From NCBI RefSeq assembly GCF_902706095.1, contig NZ_CACSJP010000002.1, positions 1 through 64,000 on the forward strand: a stretch of DNA of 64,000 nt. The letters are read 5' to 3'. The DNA comes from Rhizobium sp. 18065 (GTDB lineage Bacteria; Pseudomonadota; Alphaproteobacteria; Rhizobiales; Rhizobiaceae). Of the stretch, positions 43,990 through 52,070 are shown piece by piece (positions within the stretch are counted from its first letter, which is position 1; each line of letters begins with the position of its first letter). A model generated the notes under the pieces. It was given only the letters and a program-made list of their open reading frames with translations. It ran no database searches and was not told where the DNA came from. The translations under genes were made by a program, and so were the position numbers.

Positions 43990-44886
43990 TCACGACAGCG
44001 GGCTGAGCTCGCTGACCGCATCGATCACTTCCGAGACGATCCGTTGTGTGCGCGCGGCAAGAACCTTGCCGCGCCGCCGTACGAGCCAGAGATCGTGGCG
44101 AACGGGTTTGGCCAGCGTCATGCAGGCGAGCGCCTGGCGGCCGGGATAGGCATCGACGCCACTTCGCGGCAGGATTGTATAGCCGACGCCGCTGGCCACA
44201 GGTTCCGGTATCTGGCCGATCTGGTTGATGAAGCTACGAATAGGCAGCCGGTCGACGCCCTGATAGTCGTTCGGAAAGTTCGCCGACAGCAATTCGTCCG
44301 CATAGGCGAAGCCGTCCGGGTGGGCGATGAAGCCAAGCCTCTCCAGGTCCGCGAAATCCGGCTCGGCCGGCCCGGTAAGTGGCAGCAGCAGACAAAGCTC
44401 GTCCGATCCGATCAGGTCACCGTCGAGGCGAGGGTTCGTCGGCCGATGATCCGCAATGCCGATATCGTAAAGTCCGGAGAGAACGCCTTCCAGCACGCGC
44501 ACTTGCGGTGCCGCCTCGAGCTTGACCGTCAGCCCGGGCGATTTCTGCATCAGGCTGATGGCACGCGGATAGATTAGCATGGCAAGACTGCCCGAGCACG
44601 CCAACGACACCTCGCCGCGGCCGGCATCGTCTCCGTCGAGTGTCTGGCGGAGCCGTATTTCCTCGTTGCGACGGCGCTGGGCGACATCGCGCACCGCCTC
44701 GCCGGCAGGTGTCAGGGTAAATTGCTTGCCGTCCCGGGTAATCAGGGCCTGGCCGACCTGATCCTCCAGCTTTCGCAAATGCTGCGAGACACCCGGCTGG
44801 GTCATGTTCAGCCTGGCAGCGGCTTTGGTGAAGTGACCTTCCTCGCAAAGCACGACGAAAGTTTCCAGCCATTGGGCGTTCAGCAT
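43990..44886 (-). CDS. LysR-family regulator
   Basis: A 298-residue LysR regulator, start 'MLNAQWLETFVVLCEEGHFT' at 44886. The winged helix is 'AARLNMTQPGVSQHLRKLEDQ'. It is convergent with the SRPBCC gene (7 bases apart) and divergent from the VOC-DJ-1-ADH-OYE operon (100-base gap), which is its likely target. The domain 'GEVSLACSGSLAMLIYP' opens the effector part. Effector unknown. Confidence 0.9.
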   Translation of the reverse strand: MLNAQWLETFVVLCEEGHFTKAAARLNMTQPGVSQHLRKLEDQVGQALITRDGKQFTLTPAGEAVRDVAQRRRNEEIRLRQTLDGDDAGRGEVSLACSGSLAMLIYPRAISLMQKSPGLTVKLEAAPQVRVLEGVLSGLYDIGIADHRPTNPRLDGDLIGSDELCLLLPLTGPAEPDFADLERLGFIAHPDGFAYADELLSANFPNDYQGVDRLPIRSFINQIGQIPEPVASGVGYTILPRSGVDAYPGRQALACMTLAKPVRHDLWLVRRRGKVLAARTQRIVSEVIDAVSELSPLS

Positions 44887-44986
44887 GGGCTCATTCCGTT
44901 TCGTAATCACTTTGCATCCATATCATAATTTTACATCGATGGCATCGATCCCTAGATACCGCCTAATACCATTGCCGGAGATTTTC

Positions 44987-45487
44987 ATGACCCAGACCAC
45001 GCCCCGCACCTTCTCCCATATCGGCCTGTCGGTTCCCGATCTGGACAGGGCGGTTGAATTCTATCGCGATGTGCTCGGCTTCTACGTCATCATGCCGCCG
45101 ACGTTGATCGAGCAGGACGAGACCGACATTGGCGTGATGTGCAACGACGTCTTCGGTCCGGGCTGGGGCAAGTTCCGAATCGCCCATCTCGCCACCGCCG
45201 ACCGGATCGGCTTCGAGCTCTTCGAATTTGTCGGCAACCACGCGCCCGACAACAACCTGCCGTTCCGGCAGACGGGCATGTTCCATTTTGCGATCCAGGA
45301 TCCCGATGTCGAGGGGCTTCTGGCCAGGATTGTTGCTGCCGGCGGCAAGCAGCGCATGCCGGTCCGCGAATACTTCCCGGGCGAAAAGCCCTACCGCATG
45401 GTCTATGTCGAAGATCCGTTTGGCATCGTTTTCGAGCTCTATTCCCACTCCTACGAGCTCACCTATTCGGCCGGCGCCTATAACTGA
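44987..45487 (+). CDS. VOC-family (glyoxalase/dioxygenase-like) protein
   Basis: A 166-residue vicinal-oxygen-chelate protein; start at ATG 44987, with CCGGAG upstream. The opening 'FSHIGLSVPDLDRAVEFYRDVLGFYV' carries the first metal His, and 'RQTGMFHFAIQDPDVEGLLARI' and 'VEDPFGIVFELYSH' supply the second His and the Glu. A glyoxalase, dioxygenase or resistance role cannot be separated by sequence. First gene of the operon with the DJ-1-like protein, quinone reductase and OYE. Confidence 0.88.
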   Translation: MTQTTPRTFSHIGLSVPDLDRAVEFYRDVLGFYVIMPPTLIEQDETDIGVMCNDVFGPGWGKFRIAHLATADRIGFELFEFVGNHAPDNNLPFRQTGMFHFAIQDPDVEGLLARIVAAGGKQRMPVREYFPGEKPYRMVYVEDPFGIVFELYSHSYELTYSAGAYN

Positions 45488-45517
45488 ACCCGCCGTCGCC
45501 ACGAGGAATTCAAGGCC

Positions 45518-46213
45518 ATGACCGATACACGCCGCATCCTGCTCGTCCTGACATCGCATGCCACCAAGGGCACCACCGGCAAGCCGACGGGTGTCTGGCT
45601 CGAAGAACTGGCCGCGCCTTACTACATCTTCCTCGCCGAAGGTTTTGAGGTCGACATTGCCTCGATCGCCGGCGGCAAGGTGCCGCTTGATCCCGCTTCG
45701 GTCGACGGCGAGCATCCGCCATGTGTTGCCCGTTTCCTCGCCGATACCCAGGCCATGCAGGTGGTCAACGCCTCGCGGCCGCTGGCCGGCCTTTCGGCCG
45801 TGGGATACGACGCCGTCTTCCTTCCCGGCGGACATGGCACGATGTGGGATCTGCCGGAAAGCCAGGCACTTGCCTCGCTTCTGGGTGAAGCCTGGGCCGA
45901 TGGCAAGGTGGTGGCAGCGGTCTGCCATGGCCCGTCCGGCCTTCTGTCTGCCAAGGACGCCGAAGGCCAACCGCTCGTCGCAGGGCGCAACGTGACCGGA
46001 TTTTCGAATGCCGAGGAAGAGGCGGCCGGCCTGACGGACGTGGTGCCTTTCCTGCTCGAAAACCGCCTGACGTCGCTTGGTGGCCTGTACAAGAGCGGAC
46101 CGGATTTCCAGCCGTTCGCCCTGCGTGATGGCAAGCTGGTGACTGGCCAGAACCCGGCGTCATCGGAGCAGGCGGCTCGCCTGACGATCGAAGCCATCCG
46201 CGTTGAACGCTGA
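45518..46213 (+). CDS. DJ-1/PfpI-family protein (glyoxalase III / Hsp31-like)
   Basis: A 231-residue type-1 glutamine-amidotransferase-like protein. The nucleophile Cys is C136 in 'VAAVCHGPSGLL', with 'AVFLPGGHGTMWDL' and E29 ('GVWLEELAAPYY') as acid residue. The sequence layout (PxxxGxxxEExxxPY...) is that of the Hsp31/YDR533C-type 'type 1 glutamine amidotransferase domain' proteins, which act on methylglyoxal and related carbonyls. Operon position beside a VOC protein, a quinone reductase and an Old Yellow Enzyme points to reactive-carbonyl or electrophile detoxification. Confidence 0.9.
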   Translation: MTDTRRILLVLTSHATKGTTGKPTGVWLEELAAPYYIFLAEGFEVDIASIAGGKVPLDPASVDGEHPPCVARFLADTQAMQVVNASRPLAGLSAVGYDAVFLPGGHGTMWDLPESQALASLLGEAWADGKVVAAVCHGPSGLLSAKDAEGQPLVAGRNVTGFSNAEEEAAGLTDVVPFLLENRLTSLGGLYKSGPDFQPFALRDGKLVTGQNPASSEQAARLTIEAIRVER

Positions 46214-46223
46214 GCGAGGCAAG

Positions 46224-47225
46224 ATGGCATCGATCGAGGAACGCATACCGGGTGCCCAGAGTGCCTGGACCTGGCGCGGCAGTGCAATGCCCGGCGCGCT
46301 TGAACGCGGCGAGATCGCGGTGCCCAAGCCGCTTCGCGGCGAGGTTTTGGTCCGCAACGAGATCATCGGCCTCAACCCCGTCGACTGGAAGGTGCTGACG
46401 GGGCTACCTTCCTGCTCCGAAGGGCATGTTCCGGGCGTCGATGGCGCCGGCATCGTCGCGGCCGTCGGTGACGAAAGCCTCAGGCCCTGGATTGGTCGGC
46501 GCGTCGCCTATCATCAAAGCCTGCACAAGCAGGGCAGCTTTGCGAAATATACGCCGCTTGCAGCACGGGCGCTGATGCAGGTGCCGGACGGCCTCGGCCT
46601 GCCGCTTGCGGCCAGTCTGCCCTGCCCTGCCCTCACTGCCTGGCTTTCACTCGACAAGCTTCCCATCCGCCCTGGTGCGCGTCTGCTGATCAGTGGCGCC
46701 GGCGGGGCAGTCGGAAACTATCTGGTCCAATTGGCGCTGCAGTGCGGATATTCCGTCACCGCCATGTGCAACGCCCGGCATTGGGATCGGCTACGCGGTT
46801 ATGGCGTCCAGAGCCTGATCGCAGGACCGATCGACCCTGGCGCCGAATTGCCGGGCGAACTGATGGGCCGCTACTTCTCGGTCATCGATACCGTCAGCGG
46901 CGGCCATGCCGCAACGCTTGTGCCGGCGCTTGAGGCCAACGGCCATATCGTCTGCGTTCAGGATCGCTTGCCCGCCTGGCCCTCCGATCCGTTCGGACGG
47001 TGCCTGTCCATTCACGAGGTTGCACTCGGCGCCCTGCATGTCTTCGGCAGTGACGCGGCCTGGACACGCCTTGTGAACGCTGGCGAGACCATCATGAGAC
47101 AGATCGTCGAGCGAAAGCTTCAACCCGAGCCGCTGCTGAGACGGGACTTCTCAGCCCTACCGGAGCTTTTGGCGGGCCTGCAGAAACGCACGTTCAGCGG
47201 CAAACCGCTGATCAAGGTGAACTAA
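46224..47225 (+). CDS. Zinc-binding-type medium-chain dehydrogenase / quinone oxidoreductase
   Basis: A 333-residue member of the medium-chain dehydrogenase family of the quinone-oxidoreductase type, start at ATG 46224 with GAGGCAAG upstream. The nucleotide-binding 'LLISGAGGAVGNYLVQLALQ' is clear, while the catalytic-zinc Cys/His set is absent, so it is a zinc-free NADPH-dependent reductase. 'GHVPGVDGAGIVAAVGDES' is the substrate-domain signature. Likely reduces quinones or enones. The next gene is an Old Yellow Enzyme 24 bases on. Confidence 0.88.
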   Translation: MASIEERIPGAQSAWTWRGSAMPGALERGEIAVPKPLRGEVLVRNEIIGLNPVDWKVLTGLPSCSEGHVPGVDGAGIVAAVGDESLRPWIGRRVAYHQSLHKQGSFAKYTPLAARALMQVPDGLGLPLAASLPCPALTAWLSLDKLPIRPGARLLISGAGGAVGNYLVQLALQCGYSVTAMCNARHWDRLRGYGVQSLIAGPIDPGAELPGELMGRYFSVIDTVSGGHAATLVPALEANGHIVCVQDRLPAWPSDPFGRCLSIHEVALGALHVFGSDAAWTRLVNAGETIMRQIVERKLQPEPLLRRDFSALPELLAGLQKRTFSGKPLIKVN

Positions 47226-47249
47226 AAACAAGAACAAAGGAAACACAGA

Positions 47250-48365
47250 ATGTCTTCAGCTTTTCAGCCTTTCAAGCTCAAGGATGTCACGCTCCGCAAT
47301 CGCATCGCCGTGCCGCCGATGTGCCAGTACAGCGCCAGGGACGGTTTCACCAATGAATGGCACTGGGCCCATTATGCCGTGCTTGCCCGGGGTGGCGCCG
47401 GACTGGTGGTCGTGGAAGCGACTGGCGTTTCGGCCGATGGCCGCATCACGCCAGGCTGTACCGGCCTCTGGAGGGACGAGCACATCGAGGGCATGGCGCG
47501 GATCGCCGCCTCCATCAAGGCCGCCGGCTCTGTTCCTGGCATCCAGATCGGCCATGCGGGCCGCAAGGCGAGCGCCAATCTGCCCTGGGAAGGCGATGAT
47601 CACATCGCCGACGGAGATTCGCGCGGCTGGGAGACCATATCTCCCTCGGCAATCGCCTTCGGTGGCGGCCTGTCCAAAATGCCGCGGGAAATGACGATCG
47701 CCGATATCGAACGCGTCAAGGCAGATTTCGTGGCGACCGCCAAGCGCGCCCTGCAGGCGGGCTTCGAATGGCTCGAGCTACATTTCGCCCATGGCTATCT
47801 TGCACAGAGCTTCTTCTCGATGCACGCCAACACCCGTACCGATGCCTATGGCGGCAACGCCGCCGGTCGCAGCCGCTTCCTCATCGAAACATTCGAGGAA
47901 GTCCGCAAGGTTTGGCCTGAAAACCTGCCTTTGACGGCCCGCTTCGGTGTCATCGAGTTCGACGGCCGCGACGAGGAAACGCTGGCCGAGGCGATCACGC
48001 TGACCAAGACGCTGCGCGATGGCGGCCTCGACCTGATGGATGTCAGCATGGGCTTCTCCACCATCGACGCCAAAGTTCCGTGGGGGCCTTCCTTCCTCGT
48101 TCCGACTGTCGGTCGCGTGCGCAGCGAAACCGGCATGCCGGTTGCCTCCGCATGGTGCGTCGATGCACCCTCGGATATCGAGAAGGCCGTTGCCACTGGA
48201 CAGATGGATATCGTCATGGTCGGTCGTGCCATGCTCGCCGATCCGCACTATCCCTATCAAGTCGCCCTGGCACTTGGCGAGGATCGTCCTGCCTGGACAC
48301 TCCCCGCTCCCTACGCCCACTGGCTTTCGCGTTACCGCGGCGCAGGTAAAGGCGCAGCGCAGTAA
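47250..48365 (+). CDS. NADH:flavin oxidoreductase, Old Yellow Enzyme (YqjM/XenA type)
   Basis: A 371-residue FMN-dependent ene-reductase. Residue C25 in 'PPMCQYSA' matches the redox-tuning Cys of YqjM-type enzymes, 'IQIGHAGRKAS' has the His that binds substrate, and 'HGYLAQSFFSMHANTRTDAYGG' is the classical OYE barrel motif. AAAGGAAACACAG is the ribosome-binding site. It reduces alpha,beta-unsaturated carbonyls and nitro compounds. End of the VOC-to-OYE operon; the royal-jelly-type gene begins 50 bases later. Confidence 0.93.
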   Translation: MSSAFQPFKLKDVTLRNRIAVPPMCQYSARDGFTNEWHWAHYAVLARGGAGLVVVEATGVSADGRITPGCTGLWRDEHIEGMARIAASIKAAGSVPGIQIGHAGRKASANLPWEGDDHIADGDSRGWETISPSAIAFGGGLSKMPREMTIADIERVKADFVATAKRALQAGFEWLELHFAHGYLAQSFFSMHANTRTDAYGGNAAGRSRFLIETFEEVRKVWPENLPLTARFGVIEFDGRDEETLAEAITLTKTLRDGGLDLMDVSMGFSTIDAKVPWGPSFLVPTVGRVRSETGMPVASAWCVDAPSDIEKAVATGQMDIVMVGRAMLADPHYPYQVALALGEDRPAWTLPAPYAHWLSRYRGAGKGAAQ

Positions 48366-48414
48366 GCCCAGCGCCAAAGCGAACCATCGTCGGACCAACA
48401 AGGAAAGTTCTTAA

Positions 48415-49553
48415 ATGGACATGAATCGACGTTCATTGTTTGCCGGCGCCAGTGCCATCGGCTTATCGGTCGTATTGCCGGCTACCGCCAACGCTCAGTC
48501 GCCGTTGCAGCTCTCCGTAGCCGTTCGATCCCCGTGGATGGCCAATCAGGTCGCGTTGACCAGCAGCGACGTGCTTTTCCTTGGTTGCCCCAGATACACG
48601 CCAAAAGAAGAGACACCGGCCCTCGCACGCCGGGACGCGAACGGCAAATTGATGCCGTTTCCGGGCAATGGTTGGAACGAATGGAAGCTTGGCGATGACG
48701 GCCGCGACGCCTTCGTCTACTTGAATTCCGTCCATATCTTTGCCGACGATACCGTATGGGTGGTCGATCAGGGGGCGCCGAGCCCAGATGTCTTTCCTCA
48801 TGAGTTTTCCATTCCAAAACCCGGAACCCAGAAGATCGTCCAACTCGATGCGCTGACCGGTGGAATCCTCACCGTGCTGCGCTTCGATGAAGACGTCCTG
48901 CCCAGCGGGGCGAAGATGAACGATCTCCGTTTCCATGGCTCGAAGATGTATGTGACAGATTCAGGACTTGGCGCGATCATCGTGCATGATTTCGCGACGG
49001 GTGAGACGACTAGGCGCCTGTCCGGGCTAAAGCCGATGATGGCCAAGCCGATGAAGATGACCCTTGCCTTGCAGCTGGATAGCAAAGAAAAGCCCTTTAA
49101 TCCACCCAACAGCGACATGATTGAGATCAACCAGGACGGTGAATGGCTGTTCTGGGCGGCTCCGACCGGTCCATTGTACAAGATCGAGACGCGGCATCTC
49201 AACGACACCAAACTGCGTGACGACGACATCGAGAAGCATGTCCAGCACGTGGCAGACATCGAATTTTCGAGCGGCTGCTCGATGGACTCGCTCGGAAATT
49301 TCTATTTTTGCGAGACCAAGACTGGCAAGATCACTTTGCTCGCGCCCTCAGGCAAAACGGCGACGCTCGCCTTCGACCCCGACTTTGTCCGGCCGGATGG
49401 CGCCTTCATCTCGGCCGACCGGCGTCTGTACGTACCGCGCAAGCCCAGAGAGCCGGATGCAAGCCGGAGACACCATTCGCAATCTACTCCGTGCAGTTGC
49501 CCGAAAGCTTGAATGGGATCCCCCTCGGCGATGCAGTGACCGGCGCGGCATAG
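48415..49553 (+). pseudogene. Major royal jelly / yellow-type secreted protein, frameshifted near the C-terminus
   Basis: The frame from 48415 encodes a 365-residue protein ending at 49512, with an export signal that looks Tat-like ('NRRSLFAGASAIGLSVVLP', cleavage after 'TANA'). It matches the L-dopachrome-tautomerase-related or MRJP beta-propeller family. At about 49430-49445 the family pattern leaves frame 1 and continues in frame 3 as 'KPETPFAIYSVQLPESLNG' and 'IPLGDAVTGAA' to a stop at 49551-49553. This is what a one-base deletion in 'TACGTACCGCGCAAG' would give. The frame-1 end ('RRHHSQSTPCSCPKA') looks like nonsense. It may still fold, but is probably a recent pseudogene, beside the mobile-element zone. 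Confidence 0.75.
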
Positions 49554-49846
49554 ACCGGTTACAACCCCTGCCTTGGTGGATAGGCCAAAACCCACCGAGG
49601 CGGCAAAAGGTCAGCTCGCTCCCGAGAAGGGTGCGTGTTTCAAGAAATGTAGTCTGACCAGCTCCCACTCCGTCGCTCGGGCACTTCTCAGACCCGCCGG
49701 CCATGGGTATAGCCACAACAATCCTGGCGGTCATTGCGGTCGATCCAAATCAATGACATTCGCTGCTCTTGATAAGATGTGAACCAACGACAAGGCGTTT
49801 TCACTTACTGGAGCCCCAAAATCGCTTCAACTAGAGCGCGTCCGGT
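49554..49846. other. 293-base stretch before the IS630 relic
   Basis: No supported gene. Towards the end (about 49834-49850) the sequence CTAGAGCGCGTCCGGTTTAC resembles the outer end of an IS630-type element with a TA target, but no paired terminal repeat is present to confirm it. Confidence 0.4.
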
Positions 49847-50337
49847 TTACTCGGGATCATATCCGCAGGATTTGAAGTAGTTGGCGCATTCTTGCGGCTC
49901 GAACAGTGTGACGATCTGGCCGACCGTGTTCCATAAGCCCTCTACTGTCCGCTCGGCTTTGGCGCGCAAGACAGCCTTGAGCTTCGCAAAGGCCTTCTCG
50001 ATGGGGTTGAAGTCGGACTGTAGGGAGGAAGGTCGAGTAACCGGCATCCCGCACCTTCGATTGCGTGACGCACTCCCTCCGCCTTGTGTGCAGGCAGATT
50101 GTCCATGATGACGATGTCGCCCGGTGCCAAGGTTGGAATGAGAACCTGTTCGACATAGGCCTGGAACGCGACGCCGTTCATCGCACCGTCGAGGACCATC
50201 GGCGCGGTCATGCCAGATAGCCTGAGCGCTCCGGTAAACGTCGTTGTCTTCCAATGGCCGTGCGGGATCGGTGAACGGCATCGTTCTCCACAAAGGGCTC
50301 GTCCGCGAAGCCGAGACATCTTCGTGCTCAGGCCGGG
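49847..50337 (-). pseudogene. IS630-family transposase, C-terminal relic
   Basis: On the minus strand the sequence reads as an IS630 (Tc1/mariner-like DDE) transposase: '[15 protein letters not shown]', '[19 protein letters not shown]', '[15 protein letters not shown]' (second catalytic Asp) and, after a frame change, '[20 protein letters not shown]' (third acidic residue) and 'CANYFKSCGYDPE'. The frame changes at about 50013, where PPYSPDFNP is broken by a one-base loss (CCGAC for CCGGAC). The N-terminal half is missing: at 50338 the sequence turns into the 3' end of a group II intron. Confidence 0.85.
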
Positions 50338-50377
50338 GTGAGTAGGCCGGAGGGATTTCACCTGCCGGCCTCTCGCA

Positions 50378-50411
50378 GAACGGTGCGTGAACCTCTCGAT
50401 TCACACCGCTC
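50378..50411 (-). ncRNA. Group II intron domain V
   Basis: On the minus strand this is a 34-base hairpin: GAGCGGTG... GTGAATC-GAGA-GGTTCAC ...CACCGTTC. Length 34, a GNRA-type GAGA loop, and the 5' GAGC / 3' GTTC ends agree with bacterial domain V, the catalytic core. Base-pairing is complete, apart from the usual two-base bulge, though the rest of the intron is degraded. Confidence 0.75.
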
Positions 50412-50414
50412 CCA

Positions 50415-50784
50415 TCAGGTAAACGTGTTCGTTCCGAACGCCTTTCAATGCACGAAGAGCCCCGGATTTCCATGTGCCAGCTATCGCAAGAAAAGACTGG
50501 CGCGTGTCTTATGGGACTGAAAGCGCTTGAACTTTCGCCTGATCCAAGCCCTAAGTTTCTGATTGACCTAATCAGCCAGGGTGGACAAGGCCGAACGACT
50601 GTACCGACCATAGTAGGCAATCCACCCCCGAAAAAGTGGATCGAGCTGTTTGGCTATTTCGGCCAGTGTCCCCGGCGTCTGCCGCGGGATGTTCAAGCTT
50701 TTGATCGTCGCCCGCATTGTCAACGGCGGAGTAAAAACCGGCCAGGCGGCGGAGCAAAAGCAGGCCACTTTCGGCGCACGCATG
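50415..50784 (-). pseudogene. Group II intron maturase/reverse transcriptase, C-terminal relic
   Basis: The frame reads 'MRATIKSLNIPRQTPGTLAE', 'FRGWIAYYGRYSRSALSTLAD', then TAG, 'VNQKLRAWIRRKFKRFQSH', 'KTRASLFLR', TAG, 'LAHGNPGLFVH', TGA, 'KAFGTNTFT', TGA. The GWIxYYGRY and KTRA...LFVHW features are those of the maturase X domain and tail of class-D-type (RmInt1-like) introns. Three premature in-frame stops (Y, K/other and W codons) show an old, non-functional copy. The reverse transcriptase core is missing. Confidence 0.8.
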
Positions 50785-50830
50785 AGACCTCCGGGAGGGC
50801 GTAGCCCGAGCGGGGGGTCTTATGCGTGCG
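50775..50830. repeat. Imperfect 18-bp inverted repeat
   Basis: CGCACGCATGAGACCTCC (50775-50792) and GGGGGTCTTATGCGTGCG (50813-50830) are inverted copies, with only one or two mismatches, around a 20-base GC-rich centre. It lies exactly at the junction between the intron relic and the istB relic and may be an IS end, a terminator or a boundary scar. Confidence 0.5.
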
Positions 50831-50851
50831 CGTCGATTTTCCGAAGGGTAT

Positions 50852-50944
50852 TCAGCCTGCCTTTCGGGCTCGGCTTTGGGCGAGACGATAGCTGTCGCCG
50901 TTCATCTCAAGGATGTTGACGTGGTGGGTGATGCGATCGAGCAG
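50852..50944 (-). pseudogene. istB: IS21-family helper ATPase (istB), C-terminal relic
   Basis: The minus strand encodes 'LLDRITHHVNILEMNGDSYR' followed by 'LAQSRARKAG' and a stop, the typical C-terminus of the IS21 IstB protein. Everything upstream is lost, replaced at about 50945 by the end of an IS3 element. Confidence 0.8.
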
Positions 50945-51465
50945 TGGTCTGCCCCCTGAAAAGTGATCCTTCTTGAAGTATGGCTTATGAGCCGAGGAAG
51001 GAATTGAAATGGCAGCGAAAAGACACAAGGCAGAAGAGCTCGTCACGAAGCTTCGTCAGGTTGACGTGCTGAATGTGCAAGGCAAATCGATGGCGGAGGC
51101 GATCCGGTCGATAGGCGTGACGGAAGTTACATATTACCGCTGGCGAGCAGAATATGGTGGCCTGAAGGGCGATCAAGTGAAGCGATTGAAGGAGCTGGAG
51201 ACCGAGAACGCTCGTCTCCGGCGGGCAGTTTCCGATTTGACCCTGGACAAGATGATCTTGGCAGAGGCTGCCAGGGGAAACTTTTAAGCCCCGCTCGCCG
51301 CCGTGCCTGTGTGGATCATATCACCGCAGAACTGGGTGTGTCCGAACGACGGGCATGCCAGGTTCTCGGTCAGCATCGTTCCACGCAGCGCAAGATCGCC
51401 AAGACTCCGGATGACGAGGCGGCATTGACCGCCGACATCACGGCGCTCGCGCTCCAATATGAGAG
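50945..51465 (+). mobile_element. IS3-family element, truncated (left end, orfA, start of orfB)
   Basis: The left end TGGTCTGCCCCCTGAAAAG is a plausible IS3-type terminal repeat. It is followed by a complete orfA (51009-51287) and the first 60 codons of orfB. The orfB similarity stops after 'ALALQYE' (about 51462), where a LacI-gene remnant on the other strand takes over. No right terminal repeat is seen. Confidence 0.78.
51009..51287 (+). CDS. IS3-family transposase OrfA
   Basis: A 92-residue complete OrfA. It has the HTH 'KSMAEAIRSIGVTEVTYYRW' and the leucine-zipper-like 'RLKELETENARLRRAVSDLTL', the known DNA-binding and dimerisation parts of IS3 OrfA. AAGGAATTGAA precedes the ATG. It overlaps orfB in frame -1 by a few bases at GAAACTTTTAAG, where OrfAB fusion would normally be made. 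Without OrfB it cannot mobilise the element, but it could inhibit related copies. Confidence 0.88.
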   Translation: MAAKRHKAEELVTKLRQVDVLNVQGKSMAEAIRSIGVTEVTYYRWRAEYGGLKGDQVKRLKELETENARLRRAVSDLTLDKMILAEAARGNF

Positions 51466-51487
51466 GCGCCTTGTTCATCAAGGATGA
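51284..51487 (+). pseudogene. IS3-family transposase OrfB, 5' fragment
   Basis: In frame -1 relative to orfA, starting at 51284, the sequence reads 'LSPARRRACVDHITAELG', 'SERRACQVLGQHRSTQRKI', 'ADITALALQYE', the N-terminal HTH_21 region of IS3 OrfB. It then runs into unrelated sequence and stops at 51485-51487. The DDE catalytic domain is gone. Confidence 0.82.
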
Positions 51488-51517
51488 ATACTTGCAATTG
51501 GGGCAAGCCGACCAGCT

Positions 51518-51795
51518 TGATTGTCTGACGACAATGCTGCAGGGGAGTTTTCGGGCCCCGCCGCTGAACGCCTGCGGCTTGGACGGAGCAAGGATCGCAA
51601 GTCCAGCCAGTCGTCCGAGTTCCTTCAGCTCCATATCGGTAGTTGTAAACGCCGGACGCGTCTGCTCCGCCATAACATCCCAATTGTCGAGCCCGACGAC
51701 GGAAACCTCGCCGGGAATGGATATGTTGCGGTACCTCGCGCGCGCGATCAGGTGTTTCACCGCAAGCCGCGTGCCCTGGTCATCATCGGGTAGCC
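51518..51795 (-). pseudogene. LacI-family regulator, relic with an internal deletion
   Basis: On the minus strand 'PDDDQGTRLAVKHLIARARY' joins directly to 'RNISIPGEVSVVGLDNWDVM', 'TTTDMELKELGRLAGLAIL' and 'ARKLPCSIVVRQS'. The first block is a mid-protein LacI motif; the rest is the C-terminal end, and roughly 80-100 residues between them are missing. The DNA-binding domain is also gone. It abuts the broken IS3 orfB and could be the lost regulator of the neighbouring oxidase/ABC genes. Confidence 0.75.
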
Positions 51796-52070
51796 GAGCG
51801 ACACTCTCCGTCGCCCTACTCTTTCGATGCCCTGCACGGAGTTGAGATCCACCGCCGCGATGTGCGCGAGGTCGTGGAAGCTCCCATCAGGGCTCTAGCG
51901 CCAGAGCGGCGGCATTGACCGAATCCCAGCACTTACAAAAGAGAAACGAACTCGTTCGGCGGGACAACGCGTGGCGATGCGATTTATCAAGCCTGCCGCT
52001 GCGGACAGCGGTAGGCCAAATGGCAGATCAGGTCATATGTTAGCGACCAAGGCAGAAGGATCGGCTGCGC
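51796..52070. other. 275-base stretch without a supported gene
   Basis: No recognisable product, tRNA or terminator is seen here between the LacI relic and the oxidase gene. It is probably further debris of the mobile-element zone. Confidence 0.45.

Larger units (their letters stand above)
50338..50784 (-). mobile_element. Group II intron, 5'-truncated 3' end inserted in the IS630 gene
   Basis: The minus strand carries the end of an intron-encoded maturase followed by intron domains V and VI. Domain V lies at 50378-50411, domain VI at about 50341-50377 with 'CCGGCCTACTCAC' at the 3' end, and the intron/exon junction at 50338/50337. IS630-type transposase sequence follows at once. This mirrors rhizobial intron RmInt1, which targets an IS630-family element. 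The intron's 5' part is absent, so it cannot splice by itself. Confidence 0.75.

Noticed and set aside
49847..50620. A single 257-codon gene on the minus strand
   Set aside because: Its C-terminal third is the IS630 transposase end, but the rest is out-of-frame intron sequence; it is a composite of two relics.
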